Below, piece after piece: positions 29,329 through 38,748 of a stretch of 64,000 bases of DNA (positions within the stretch are counted from its first letter, which is position 1; each line of letters begins with the position of its first letter). This DNA comes from CAWATG01 sp963785035 (GTDB lineage: Bacteria; Actinomycetota; Acidimicrobiia; IMCC26256; CAWATG01). The notes beneath the pieces were generated by a model. The model saw only the letters and a list, made by a program, of their open reading frames with translations, searched no databases and was not told the origin of the DNA. Made by a program: the position numbers and the translations under genes. The stretch covers positions 724,819 to 788,818 of the forward strand of contig CAWATG010000004.1 of NCBI GenBank assembly GCA_963785035.1, given 5' to 3'.

Positions 29329-30282
29329 ACGAGCGGCGATCGATCCGAACGTCGCGAACGGCGGCTTCGTCTCGCCATCACGTTGAACATCGGGATGGTC
29401 GCGGCTCAGGTCGTCTTCGGAATCGTTGCCGGGTCACTCGGGTTGCTCTCCGATGCCGGGCACAACCTGACCGATGTCGCCGCGCTCATTCTTTCGCTCA
29501 TCGCGATACGGGTTGCGCGACGCCAGCCGACGGCCTCTCGATCCTTCGGCTGGCATCGGGGAACGATCCTGGCAGCTCAGGCAAATGCCGCGATGATCCT
29601 CATGCTCACGTTGTGGATCGTCTATGCGTCAATCCAGCGCTTGATCGACCCGCCCGCGGTCGAAGGCGCGATCGTGCTGATCATTGCTCTCGTCGCATCT
29701 GTCGTCAATGGCATCTCGGCACTCATCGTCCGAGAGGTTCCCGAGCCCGGACACGCCCACGACATCAACATGCGCTCGGCGCTGCTCCACCTCGCCGGCG
29801 ACGCCGCCGTGTCGCTCGGAGTCGCACTCGCCGGCGCCGTCATGCTGGTGACCGACGGTTGGAGCCGACTCGACCCGGCTGTTTCACTGCTCATTGCACT
29901 GTCCATCGCATGGCACGCGTGGAAGCTTCTGCGAGCCGCTCACGCCGTGCTGCTCGAGGGAACGCCCGCAGGTGTCGATCCCGACGAAGTCCTCGAGGTC
30001 GTAGGCGCTGTCGATGGGGTCGAGACGGCTCACGACCTTCACGTGTGGGCCATCTCAAGTGAGGTGTTAGCGCTCTCGGTACATGTCGTCGTCGACGGAC
30101 ACCCCAGCCTCGAAGACGCGCAGGCTGTTGCAGGCCGGGTACGACACGAGCTGGCGGACCGGTTCCACATCGCCCATGCCACCATCGAACTCGAGTGTGA
30201 GACGTGTGAGGACACGGGGCCTGCATGCGACATGGATCACGTCCAGCCCTCAGCGATGACGAACCACGGTCACCACCACTGA
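29284..30282 (+). CDS. Cation diffusion facilitator (zinc/cobalt efflux)
   Basis: Proton-coupled exporter of Zn2+, Co2+ or similar from the cytoplasm; 332 residues. Six helices carry the metal site on TM2 (LLSDAGHNLTDVAAL) and TM5 (LLHLAGDAAVSLGVAL), each with His/Asp in family positions. The cytoplasmic C-terminal domain has AHDLHVWAISSEVLALSVHV and a cysteine- and histidine-rich tail with ECETCEDTGPACDMDH and final HGHHH, which should bind metal. The N-terminus is encoded by three tandem 15-base units each beginning ATGACA, so any of three ATG codons could start translation. No MerR or ArsR regulator gene is adjacent. Confidence 0.92.
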   Translation: MTRDPMTRDPMTSDPTSGDRSERRERRLRLAITLNIGMVAAQVVFGIVAGSLGLLSDAGHNLTDVAALILSLIAIRVARRQPTASRSFGWHRGTILAAQANAAMILMLTLWIVYASIQRLIDPPAVEGAIVLIIALVASVVNGISALIVREVPEPGHAHDINMRSALLHLAGDAAVSLGVALAGAVMLVTDGWSRLDPAVSLLIALSIAWHAWKLLRAAHAVLLEGTPAGVDPDEVLEVVGAVDGVETAHDLHVWAISSEVLALSVHVVVDGHPSLEDAQAVAGRVRHELADRFHIAHATIELECETCEDTGPACDMDHVQPSAMTNHGHHH

Positions 30283-30379
30283 CCTGGTCCCAGGGCATCG
30301 ACAGAACCGCCCACGTCGACTTCGAGGATTACTCGACGCCGAATCAGCGAAGCGTTGAGCTCGTGTGGGTCGAGCCAAT

Positions 30380-31624
30380 CTACGAGTGGCTCCAGATCTT
30401 GCCGCCGGAGGCCTGGGTACCGGGGCGACCGGCCGTGTGGAGCCGCGCGGTGAAGGCAAAGATTGCGACGAGGATCCCTGCGCCCAGCATTGGAGTAAAG
30501 CCGCGCTTCATCGCCGTGACGTCGAACAACAGGCCGAGCACGAACCCGACCAGGCCCACGTTGGTGGCAACCACGATGAGGTGGTGCGTCCAGGTCGGCA
30601 GCGCCCCTCGCAGCCGCGAGTTGACCAGCCCGAACAGGCTGTTCGTCATCACACCAAGAAACATGATGTGGTCCAGCGCAAGAAGCTCCCGCTGCGGTGC
30701 GAGTTCCAGGTCGCCCTCGTAACGGGCGATCAGATAGATGAACAGGCCGATATTGACCGCGAGATAGCAGGCGGTCAACGCGGCGGTTCGCGTGTACGCC
30801 GTTGATGTCCACGCGACTCGTCGGATCGCCGGCCACATCCGCCGGACGAAGATTCCGACGCCAACGATCTCGAAGGGGAGACTCATCCCGACAAGCGGCG
30901 TGACATCGGCAAGCAGCCCCGCCATCACGAGGACTCCCCCCACGAACGGCAACCCGATTTGGAACCAGCCCTGACGATCGATGCGCTCATCCCTGGCTTC
31001 AGGGCGAAGCAGTGACTCGGACAATGCCATACCGATCGGGATGAGAAATCCGATGACCATCGATGCCGGGTGTGCGTCGGTGCCACCCTCGGGCAGCACG
31101 TGTGCCTTGCCCGACAGCTCGATACCGAGCAGGACGCCCAATACGCCACCGATCGCCAGCGACGTCAACGCGGCCACGATCGCGACCCTCGGCACGCTGA
31201 GCACGGCCGTACGGCATCCCGCCAGGACCCATGCGAACCAACCGGCCATGACGATCAGCGCCACCGTGCCGGCGATCGGGCGTCCCACACCGGTCGTCGT
31301 GAAGAACGCGACCACGTAGGCCGTGATCGAGATCACCGAAGCCACGGGAAGAATCCGGGTCAGCTGCCCCGACCACCCATGCCGCGCCGCCTCGCCGTCG
31401 AACAGCTGGAGCGCCGCCGCAAACACGGACAGGCTGATCCAGCCCAACGTCCCAGCGTGCACGTGCGTCATCAGGGTCTCGTGGCCGAAGTCCACCACAT
31501 CCGTGCCGTTGAGGATTCCCACCACGACGGTGAAGACGAACAACACCAGCGCCGTCTGGTACAAGAGGCGCACCGATCCGTCCGTCTCGGAATTGCCTTC
31601 CTGCACGTCCCTGAGATCGGTCAT
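30380..31624 (-). CDS. Multi-helix membrane protein, heme-copper oxidase subunit I-like / NnrS-like
   Basis: A 414-residue integral membrane protein with about 12 hydrophobic helices. Histidines sit in helices at places reminiscent of heme-copper subunit I or NnrS proteins: FGHETLMTHVHAGTLGWISL, GGTDAHPASMVIGFLIPIGM and LLALDHIMFLGVMTNSLFGL. I could not see the full set of six ligands of a working oxidase, so a heme or metal sensor/assembly role is as likely as catalysis. The ATG at 31624 (MTDLRDVQEGNSETDG) is preferred; the frame is open back to 31972, but that part is Arg/Pro-rich and non-protein-like. No cytochrome c or subunit II gene is adjacent. Confidence 0.65.
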   Translation of the reverse strand: MTDLRDVQEGNSETDGSVRLLYQTALVLFVFTVVVGILNGTDVVDFGHETLMTHVHAGTLGWISLSVFAAALQLFDGEAARHGWSGQLTRILPVASVISITAYVVAFFTTTGVGRPIAGTVALIVMAGWFAWVLAGCRTAVLSVPRVAIVAALTSLAIGGVLGVLLGIELSGKAHVLPEGGTDAHPASMVIGFLIPIGMALSESLLRPEARDERIDRQGWFQIGLPFVGGVLVMAGLLADVTPLVGMSLPFEIVGVGIFVRRMWPAIRRVAWTSTAYTRTAALTACYLAVNIGLFIYLIARYEGDLELAPQRELLALDHIMFLGVMTNSLFGLVNSRLRGALPTWTHHLIVVATNVGLVGFVLGLLFDVTAMKRGFTPMLGAGILVAIFAFTARLHTAGRPGTQASGGKIWSHS

Positions 31625-31833
31625 CGCGGGAAAGGCTAGTTGCGCTGGTCGTGTGCGTGATGGTGGACATGGATCCGAGAGGAGCGACGCAACCTCACAC
31701 ACGCCCAGGTTTCGGCGCCACCCGGGTTCGTCGTGACGACGAGTGCCACGCACGGTGATTGGCGTCGGCGCCGTGCAGCGCGCGGCACTCCCGGGTCGTT
31801 GGAAGTGCCACCCGCTGTCGCGCATCGAGTGAC

Positions 31834-31988
31834 TCAGGGCAGCCGGCTCAGGAGCTGACGCGCCGTGAGCGTCGCGAAGAACGCAGTGAACAGATCGGAC
31901 TGGATCGCGGTCCACACCGGCTCGGGCAGCATCACGACGAAGACCCGGTGGTCGAGGTAGACCGTGCTGCACGCGGCGGCTCTGTCAC
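31834..31988 (-). CDS. Possible small protein downstream of the HD-GYP gene (slip)
   Basis: A short reading frame of good protein character: CSTVYLDHRVFVVMLPEP then VWTAIQSDLFTAFFATLTAR, ending SRLP at 31834. A GTG at 31988 begins VTEPPRAA in another frame, so a slip of one base near 31960 would join start and body into about 51 residues. It begins 14 bases after the HD-GYP stop on the same strand. The rest of the 31625-31833 interval shows no gene on either strand. Low confidence: it could also be the decayed end of something longer. Confidence 0.3.
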
Positions 31989-32001
31989 GCCGTGACCCGA
32001 C

Positions 32002-33802
32002 CTATGTGACCGTGAAGGTCGCCGTCACCGTTGTGGGAGTTGCCGGTTCCGGAGGCCGTCGCAGTGACGGTGTAGGTACCGGCTGCGCTGGGGACCACAT
32101 ATGGCTTCGCCGCCAGCAGGACGTTCCCGATCATGTCGTACGGCGCGATCCGTGTCTTGACGCGTGCCACCTGGATAGGTGAAGTCGACGCTCGTGCCGG
32201 TTGTGTTCGCGAACACAAAGATCTTCGTGCCGCCACTGAAGCTCGAGCCATCGAGGTCCGTTGCGGGAAGACGCAAGCCGTTTATCGATACCCTCAACGA
32301 GAGGCCCACCGCGCCGGGAGCGTGACGCCCAGAATGGGCGTTGTCACCGGTGTGGGCGCACTTGTCATCGGTGTGGGCGCGGGTGTCGTGAGGGTGTCGT
32401 CGTGGTTGGCGCAGGTGTTGTTGAGGGTGTCGTGATCATTGGCGCAGCAGGGACCGTCGTCGGCGTGTCCAGCGGACCTGGTGCATGGCGCATCTCGTGG
32501 TCCGCCCTTCGCTACCGCCTCGCTCGCGGGCCCGACCGCCACGGTCGGGCGCTCGGTGCGCAGACGCTGCTCGGCGTCGGGACGGGCACCATTGGCCATG
32601 GTCGACGGAGAGGGACTGGCGACACCGATCGAGACCGGCGCAGGGACCGGTGCAGCGATCGACGCTGCAGAACCTGCAGGGCTCGAAAGACCGATGCCGG
32701 CCGCAATCACCGCACTGGCCACCGGCGCCATCGCGCCGCTGGCGGCGGCCGGCAAACCAGACACTGCGGCGGGAAGTTGGACGAGGTTGCCGAGGAACGG
32801 CACCGGGGCCAATGCCGCAAGCGGACCCATCACGAGACGCATGCGTCCAAGCGAGACCGACAGGAACGCGCGAACAACCTCAGGTGAGAAGTGCGTGCCA
32901 GCACACCGTGTGACCTCAGCGCGTGCATCGACGAGGGACATCGCCTTCTTGTAGGAACGCACCGCAGTCATCACCTCGACCGAGTCGGCCACGGCCACGA
33001 TCGCTGCGGCACGGGTGATCTGCGCGCCGCGCAGTTGTTGGGGATAGCCCGTCCCATCCCATTTCTCGTGGTGCCCGCCAATGGCGTCGACCCATTCTCC
33101 GAGGAACGGTCGGAGCGGCTCGATGAACGCCATACCCCATGCAGGGTGCTGCTGGATGATCGCCCATTCTTCGGGGTCGGGCTTGCCTGGCTTGTTCAGG
33201 ATCTCTGGCGGCACCATGAGCTTGCCCAGATCGTGCAACAAGGCTCCCCACTGCAACTTCTGGCGTTCCTCCTTCGAGAGATGAAGCTCGCGACCTATGA
33301 GTTCCGCGTACAGACGGACACGCTCGGAATGACCACGGGTGCGGCGATCATGGTCGCCCAGAACCCCGATGATCTCCACCACCTCGCATGCCGCAATCCC
33401 TGGATCCTCCGACAGTCCATTGGCCCGGGCGTTGGTGACAGCGCGGTCCAAGTGGCGGCTGCTTCCGGCCTTGAGGGCGGTCTTGAACCGCGACGGGGCT
33501 TGGTCGGGAAAGACCAGGGACAGCTGCATCAGCACTGCAAGTGGCAACAGATGGCGAGCCATGCGATCCACGGCCACGACCACACCGGTCGACACCGAGA
33601 GGATCACCAGAACCCGACCAATTGCTGCCCACGTGGACCCGGGTGCCGGCAGGAGGTTGTTGACGAAGAGGATGGCCAGCCATGCGGCAGCTACTGGACC
33701 GAGGAGGACCACCGCGCGGATTCCGCGTGCCGCCCACGGGCGAGCCTCCCATGAGGACTGGGCTCCAGAATTTGGTCCTGGCGAGGGTGTTGGCCCGCTC
33801 AC
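32002..33802 (-). CDS. HD-GYP phosphohydrolase with Thr/Pro linker and C-terminal beta-rich domain (several slips)
   Basis: A membrane-linked signalling protein of about 600 residues. Two N-terminal helices (VVLLGPVAAAWLAILFVNNL and VLVILSVSTGVVVAVD) precede an HD-GYP domain, a c-di-GMP phosphodiesterase type: RTRGHSERVRLYAELIGREL, LLHDLGKLMVPPEILNKPG and the GYP-loop region GGHHEKWDGTGYPQQL. A hydrophobic Ala/Pro-rich stretch follows, then a Thr/Pro linker (MITTPSTTPAPTTTTPS; APTPMTSAPTPVTTPILGV), then a beta-rich unit NGLRLPATDLDGSSFSGGTK and VVPSAAGTYTVTATASG ending TATFTVT at 32002. The pieces need slips near 32490, 32385, 32308, 32190 and 32030. The single frame from 33802 stops at 32294. 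The linker and domain are probably extracytoplasmic. Confidence 0.7.
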
Positions 33803-34056
33803 GCTCTTCTCCTGAAAGCTACAACTGCCCTATGCGGGGAGCATTCGGCATCCTTAGGGGCCTTCTTGAGCAAACCGTCGTTCCGAAGAATCGCGAACGG
33901 CCCGAAGCCCCTGATCGGATGGGACCTTCAGCCCTGTTTGTTGGTCAGCGGGGGCCTGACAATCACTCAAAGTGCTCCCAAACGGAGCATGCCGCCACCG
34001 AAAACGGCTGCCGCGAGGCCGCAGTTGCGCCCAGCAGGCGACGAAAGGGCACGACC

Positions 34057-35358
34057 ATGGAGATCAACGATCTTGTGCTCGTGAGCGTCGATGACCACAT
34101 CGTCGAGCCACCGGGATTTCTCGAGCCGCACCTCCCCATGAAATATCAGGGAGTGGCCCCAAAGGTGGAGCACCAGGCCGACGGCACCGATCTCTGGCTC
34201 TATGACGGGCTGCGACTCCCCAACGTGGGCCTCAACGCGGTCGTCGGCAAACCCCGCGAGGAGTACGGCATCGAGCCGACGTCATTCGCGGAGATGCGGC
34301 CCGGCTGTTTCGACGTGCGAGAGCGTGTCAACGACATGAACGCCAATGGCGTGCTGGGCTCGCTCAACTTTCCGTCCGTTGCCCAGTTCTGCGGCCAGCT
34401 CTTCGCCAACACCAAGGACAAAGACCAGGCACACGCCATGGTCCGCGCCTATAACGACTGGCACATCGACGAATGGTGTGGAGCCGCTCCAGGTCGCTTT
34501 ATTCCCTGCGCGCTACCGGTCCTCTGGGATCCGGTTCTGGCGGCGGCCGAAGTACGTCGGGCCGCGTCGAAGGGCTGTTACGCCGTGACGTTCTCGGAGA
34601 ACCCGGCTCGCCTCGGCTACCCGAGCCTGCACAGCGATCACTGGGACCCGTTCTGGGCAGCATGCGAGGAGGAGGGAACCGTGGTGTGCATGCACATCGG
34701 CTCGTCCTCGCAGCTCATGATCACCGCCGTCGACGCACCCATCGACGTGCTCATCACGCTGCAGCCGATGAACATCGTGCAGGCCGCCGCCGATCTGATC
34801 TGGTCACGGGTCCTCAGGACCTTCCCGACCATTAAGTTCGCGCTCACCGAAGGCGGGATCGGCTGGATCCCCTACTTCCTCGACCGCATTGACTACACCT
34901 ACGACCACCATCGCCGTTGGACGGGCCAGGATTTCGGCGATCGCCTGCCGAGCGAAGTGTTCAGGGAGCGGTTCATCAGCTGCTTCATCGACGATCCGAC
35001 GGGCATCAAGCTTCTTGATGACGTCGGCCTCGACAACGTCACGTGGGAATGCGACTACCCACATTCCGATTGCACCTGGCCCAACTCACCCGAGCGCCTG
35101 ATGGAGTCGCTGGACGGTGTCTCCGATGCAGACATCGCGCGCATCACACACGAGAACGCGATGCGACTCTTCCGTTACGACCCGTTTGCTTTGCGGCCAC
35201 GGGAACAGTGCACGGTGGGCGCGCTGCGCGCTGAGGCGACTGCCGCAGGTGTCGACACGTCCACGCAATCCAGAGGTCCGAGAAAGGCGGGGACCGGCAC
35301 CACCTCCGGCAACCTGGGCGAACTCATGACTCCGGTGCACGCAACGAGCGGAACGTAG
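34057..35358 (+). CDS. Amidohydrolase (PF04909), metal-dependent hydrolase
   Basis: A TIM-barrel hydrolase of 433 residues from the amidohydrolase-2 family (decarboxylase/hydrolase group). It begins MEINDLVLVSVDDHIVEPPG, where the first metal motif reads DxH. Further conserved pieces are GTVVCMHIGSSSQLMI, FALTEGGIGWIPYFLDRIDY and the C-terminal aspartate motif NVTWECDYPHSDCTWPNS. The C-terminal 60 residues are a low-complexity extension. The frame is intact. A paralogue follows 71 bases later on the same strand, suggesting a two-gene catabolic unit; similar pairs in actinobacteria act on aromatic or cyclic acids, but the substrate is not known here. Confidence 0.88.
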   Translation: MEINDLVLVSVDDHIVEPPGFLEPHLPMKYQGVAPKVEHQADGTDLWLYDGLRLPNVGLNAVVGKPREEYGIEPTSFAEMRPGCFDVRERVNDMNANGVLGSLNFPSVAQFCGQLFANTKDKDQAHAMVRAYNDWHIDEWCGAAPGRFIPCALPVLWDPVLAAAEVRRAASKGCYAVTFSENPARLGYPSLHSDHWDPFWAACEEEGTVVCMHIGSSSQLMITAVDAPIDVLITLQPMNIVQAAADLIWSRVLRTFPTIKFALTEGGIGWIPYFLDRIDYTYDHHRRWTGQDFGDRLPSEVFRERFISCFIDDPTGIKLLDDVGLDNVTWECDYPHSDCTWPNSPERLMESLDGVSDADIARITHENAMRLFRYDPFALRPREQCTVGALRAEATAAGVDTSTQSRGPRKAGTGTTSGNLGELMTPVHATSGT

Positions 35359-35428
35359 CGAACAGTACGTATCGACGCGACAGGTCCACCCCAGTAGCTC
35401 GATCACTCACCGACCCCGGAGGAATGAC

Positions 35429-36602
35429 GTGACCACCAAAAACCGCAAGTACAACATCATCTCGACCGACGGCCACACCATCGAACCGCCCGGGATGTGG
35501 GAACGGCACCTGCCGAAGAAGTACCACGCCCAAGCTCCGCGGGTTGTGAAGGATCCCGAAGGCGGCGACGCGTGGGAACTCGTTCCCGGTCAGCCCGTCA
35601 TGCCGATCGGCCTCGTCGTGAACCGCGGCGAGTGGGGTCGCCGCTATGAGGACAACAACTGGTTCGGCACGACGTTTGAAAACATGCGCCAGGGCGCGTT
35701 CGACGGTAAAGCACGCCTGGAGGAACAAGACATCGACGGCGTCGACGCAGAGGTGCTGTATCCCTCGCAGCGCACGATGGCTGCGTTCATGGCTCAGCCT
35801 GACGACGACTACCACCTCGCCGGCGTCGACGCCTACAACGCCTGGCTCTTTGAAGAGTTCGCTGCAGCCGATCCCACGCGCCTCATTGGCCTGTATCCAA
35901 ATCCCGGGTGTCGATATCCAAAGCTCGCTCACCCGCGTCAAGGAAGCGAAGGCAGCCGGCGCCAAAGGGGTCATCATCTCGGCTCTTCCCTCCGGCAACA
36001 TCAAGCTGACCGATGCCGAGGACCCATTCTGGGCATTGTGCGAGGAACTTGAACTCCCGATCCATATTCATGTCGGCCTGAAACTGTCTGGAATCGGAGC
36101 GGGAAGTCCGGTCCGAGAAGCGCGGTCGGGTGATCACCAGGCGCAGTTCGCTGTGCCTGACCTTCAGCTGATGGGTGGCGCTATCGGTGACTTCTCGGAC
36201 ATGTTCTCCCGAATGATCTTCTCGGGCATGTTCGATCGCTTCCCAGGTCTGCAAATGATCATGGCCGAATGCGGCGCCGGCTGGGTTGCGCACTGCATCG
36301 AACATATGGACGACCACTGGTGGCGTAACCGCGTGTGGTCGAAGTCACCGCTCAAGGAAGTCCCGAGCTACTACTGGTATCAGAACTGGAAGGCCGGGTT
36401 TATCCGGGAGCCGTTCACCGTGCAGAGCCGCCACTTCTTCGGCGTCGACAACCTGATGTGGGCCAACGACTACCCGCACCACCGTCATGACTGGCCGTAC
36501 AGCCGCAGAATCATCGAAGAGACCATGGCCGGCGTCGACCCGGTTGAGAAGTTCAAGATGATCTGCGGCAACGCAATGGAGGTGTACCGCCTGTCGGACT
36601 GA
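35429..36602 (+). CDS. Amidohydrolase (PF04909), second copy (one frame slip)
   Basis: Paralogue of the preceding gene, about 390 residues. A GTG at 35429 follows a strong ribosome site (ggagga, 35418-35423). The N-terminal part reads NIISTDGHTIEPPGMWERHL, ending near AADPTRLIGLYPNPG. A slip near 35900 then moves to the frame with GVDIQSSLTRVKEAKAAGAK, LPIHIHVGLKLSGIGAGS, MIMAECGAGWVAHCIEHMDD and the aspartate motif NLMWANDYPHHRHDWPYS. It ends at 36602. The two amidohydrolases and the methyltransferase downstream (62 bases further) may form one operon. Confidence 0.85.
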
Positions 36603-36664
36603 CCCGACGTCGAAGGTCCAGGCCGTCGTTGCCCGATCCGCCGCTCTCCAATAGTGTTGGCGAC

Positions 36665-37477
36665 ATGAATCCAAATCAGGCATTGTGGGAAAAGGGCGAT
36701 TTCACGCGGATCGCGGCGGCGATGCGTGCGAGTGGCGAGGCACTCGTGAAGGACTTGACGCTCACGCCCGGGCTCGACGTCCTGGACCTCGGTTGCGGTG
36801 ACGGCACCACAGCGGTGCCGGCTGCCCAAGCCGGCGCTGCTGTACTCGGCGTCGACATTGCGCGCAATCTCGTCGAGGCCGGCAATGAACGAGCCCGGAG
36901 CCTCGGCCTCGCCAACCTCACGTTCCAACAAGGCGACGCAACCGATTTGTGTGATCTCAAAGACGACAGCTTTGACGTCGTCATCAGCATTTTCGGAGCG
37001 ATGTTCGCGCCGAAACCGCTCGAGGTGGCCAAAGAGGTTGTCCGCGTGGCGCGGCCGGGAGGTCGCATTGTGATGGGGAACTGGATCCCTAACGACCCCA
37101 CGCTCGTCGCCCAAATCCTCAAGGTTTCCGCGGCCTACTCTCCGCCGCCTCCAGAGGGATTCGTGAGCCCCATGTTGTGGGGCGTCGAAGAACAGGTGAT
37201 CGAACGGTTCGCGGCTGCCGGTGTACCCGCGGAACGCATCGCATTCGAACGATGCACCTTTACGTTCGAATGCGCGGGCACGCCGACGGAACTCGTCGCC
37301 AACTTCCGCGACTACTACGGGCCGACAATGAACGCCTACGAAGCCGCCACCGCCAACGGCCGCGGTTCCGAGTTACACGCCGAGCTCGCTGCCTTGTTCA
37401 ACAGCCAGAACACCAGCGTCGAAGCCGGAAAGACCTCGATCCCCGCAACCTATCTCCGCGTCACGGTCGCGCCGTAG
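36665..37477 (+). CDS. Class I SAM-dependent methyltransferase
   Basis: A 270-residue methyltransferase. Motif I is VLDLGCGDGTTAVPAAQAGA with the acidic VLGVDIA after it, and motif IV to VI follow as SFDVVISIFGAMFAPKPLEV and VVRVARPGGRIVMGNWIP. It resembles small-molecule O/C-methyltransferases of the UbiE type more than RNA or DNA enzymes. The ATG at 36665 lies 6 to 7 bases after tagtgt, a likely -10 hexamer, so the transcript may be leaderless. Its end nearly meets the end of the convergent P450 gene (5 bases apart). The acceptor is unknown. Confidence 0.85.
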   Translation: MNPNQALWEKGDFTRIAAAMRASGEALVKDLTLTPGLDVLDLGCGDGTTAVPAAQAGAAVLGVDIARNLVEAGNERARSLGLANLTFQQGDATDLCDLKDDSFDVVISIFGAMFAPKPLEVAKEVVRVARPGGRIVMGNWIPNDPTLVAQILKVSAAYSPPPPEGFVSPMLWGVEEQVIERFAAAGVPAERIAFERCTFTFECAGTPTELVANFRDYYGPTMNAYEAATANGRGSELHAELAALFNSQNTSVEAGKTSIPATYLRVTVAP

Positions 37478-37482
37478 GCGAT

Positions 37483-38661
37483 CTATACCGAGCGAAGTAC
37501 GAGCGGGACGCTCTGGACAGCGAGCGTTCCCGCTGGCCATGGCACGGTCGGCACCGCACCCGGCGCGAGTTCGTAGTCACCGACACGGCGATGCCACTCG
37601 TCGAGCACGATCTCGAGTTCGATACGTGCGAGGTGCGAACCGAGACAACGGTGCACACCGAGACCAAAGGCGAAATGCGGCGCCTTCTCGCGATCGGGAT
37701 CGAAGACGTCCGCGTCGACGAAGCGCGCAGGATCGCGATTGGCGGCGCCAAGGCCGACCATAACCTGGGACCCTTCCGGAATGACGCGGCCGCAGACCGT
37801 GACATCGGCTGTCGTGACACGGGGGACGAATGGCACCGGAACCTCGAAGCGCAACATCTCCTCGATGAAGGTCGGGATCGATGACGGATCGTCGTAGAGC
37901 CGAGCCCGCAGCGCTTTGTCAGCGCCGAGCGCGGCGAACATGAAGCTGAGCGCAGACGTGACCGTATCGAGCCCAGCGAGGACGAAGAGAAAACCGAGCC
38001 CGATGATCTCCTCATCGGACATACCACCCTCGTCGCGCAGTGCGAGCAACTGGCTGAGCAGGTCATCGCCCGGCGTGTGTCGGCGTTCGGTGATGAAGGC
38101 CGAGAGGTACGTGTACAGCTCCGCTGCCCGCTCCAGCCCCTCAGGTCCGGCTTCGGCTTCACCCGGATTGGCGATGTTGATAATCGCGTCCTTCCAACGA
38201 ACGAGCTTGTCGCGATCTTCGAGCGGCAGCCCGAACAGCGTCAGAAACACCTGCGTTGGGTAAGGAATTGCGAAGTCGGCGACCGCCTCGCAGGTGCCCT
38301 GTGCGACAAGGCCATCGATGATCTGGCCGGCCTGGGCGCGCAGCGTCGGTTCCATCAGCCGTAACCGCTTTGGCGCGAAGAAACCGTCGAGAATGCGCCG
38401 GAAGCGAGCATGCTCGGGAGGATCGATGGCGATCGGGACCAGTGGAAGGGGGCTCCCCAACATGTCGAACGCGCGCGCCGAGGAAAAGATCTCCGGGTTC
38501 TTGCATGCCTGCGTGATGGCTTCGATACTGGTCAGCGCAAAGGCGTCGTCGCACTCGACCACCTCGCCGCTGGCACGTAGTGCGTTCCAACCGGCGGTCC
38601 GATTGTGCGCGAGTGGAAGATCGTCGAGCGAAACAGTCCCAGATGGCTTCGCGTCTGTCAT
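37483..38661 (-). CDS. Cytochrome P450 monooxygenase, second copy
   Basis: A 392-residue soluble P450 with intact frame. I-helix VLAGLDTVTSALSFMF, ExxR as EEMLRFEVP, and heme loop FGLGVHRCLGSHLA with the cysteine near residue 339. It is related to the first P450 of the window (same heme-loop ending and C-terminal layout) but clearly a different gene. I chose the ATG at 38661 (MTDAKPSGTVSLDD); the upstream open codons to 38745 are made by a hexamer repeat and encode RERERE, which is not plausible protein. It follows the SRPBCC gene upstream on the same strand, 88 bases away. Confidence 0.93.
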   Translation of the reverse strand: MTDAKPSGTVSLDDLPLAHNRTAGWNALRASGEVVECDDAFALTSIEAITQACKNPEIFSSARAFDMLGSPLPLVPIAIDPPEHARFRRILDGFFAPKRLRLMEPTLRAQAGQIIDGLVAQGTCEAVADFAIPYPTQVFLTLFGLPLEDRDKLVRWKDAIINIANPGEAEAGPEGLERAAELYTYLSAFITERRHTPGDDLLSQLLALRDEGGMSDEEIIGLGFLFVLAGLDTVTSALSFMFAALGADKALRARLYDDPSSIPTFIEEMLRFEVPVPFVPRVTTADVTVCGRVIPEGSQVMVGLGAANRDPARFVDADVFDPDREKAPHFAFGLGVHRCLGSHLARIELEIVLDEWHRRVGDYELAPGAVPTVPWPAGTLAVQSVPLVLRSV

Positions 38662-38683
38662 GTGAGTCCCCTGACCGTCAGCA

Positions 38684-38719
38684 CGTTCACGTTCACGTTC
38701 ACGTTCTCGTTCTCGTTCT
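38684..38719. repeat. Hexamer microsatellite upstream of the second P450
   Basis: Three copies of cgttca followed directly by three of cgttct, 36 bases in all. The array lies 23 to 58 bases upstream of the P450 start codon, in the region expected to hold its promoter or leader. Length changes of whole units would alter promoter spacing. Confidence 0.92.
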
Positions 38720-38748
38720 CTCACGATGGGTGAGTGAGCAACCACAGA

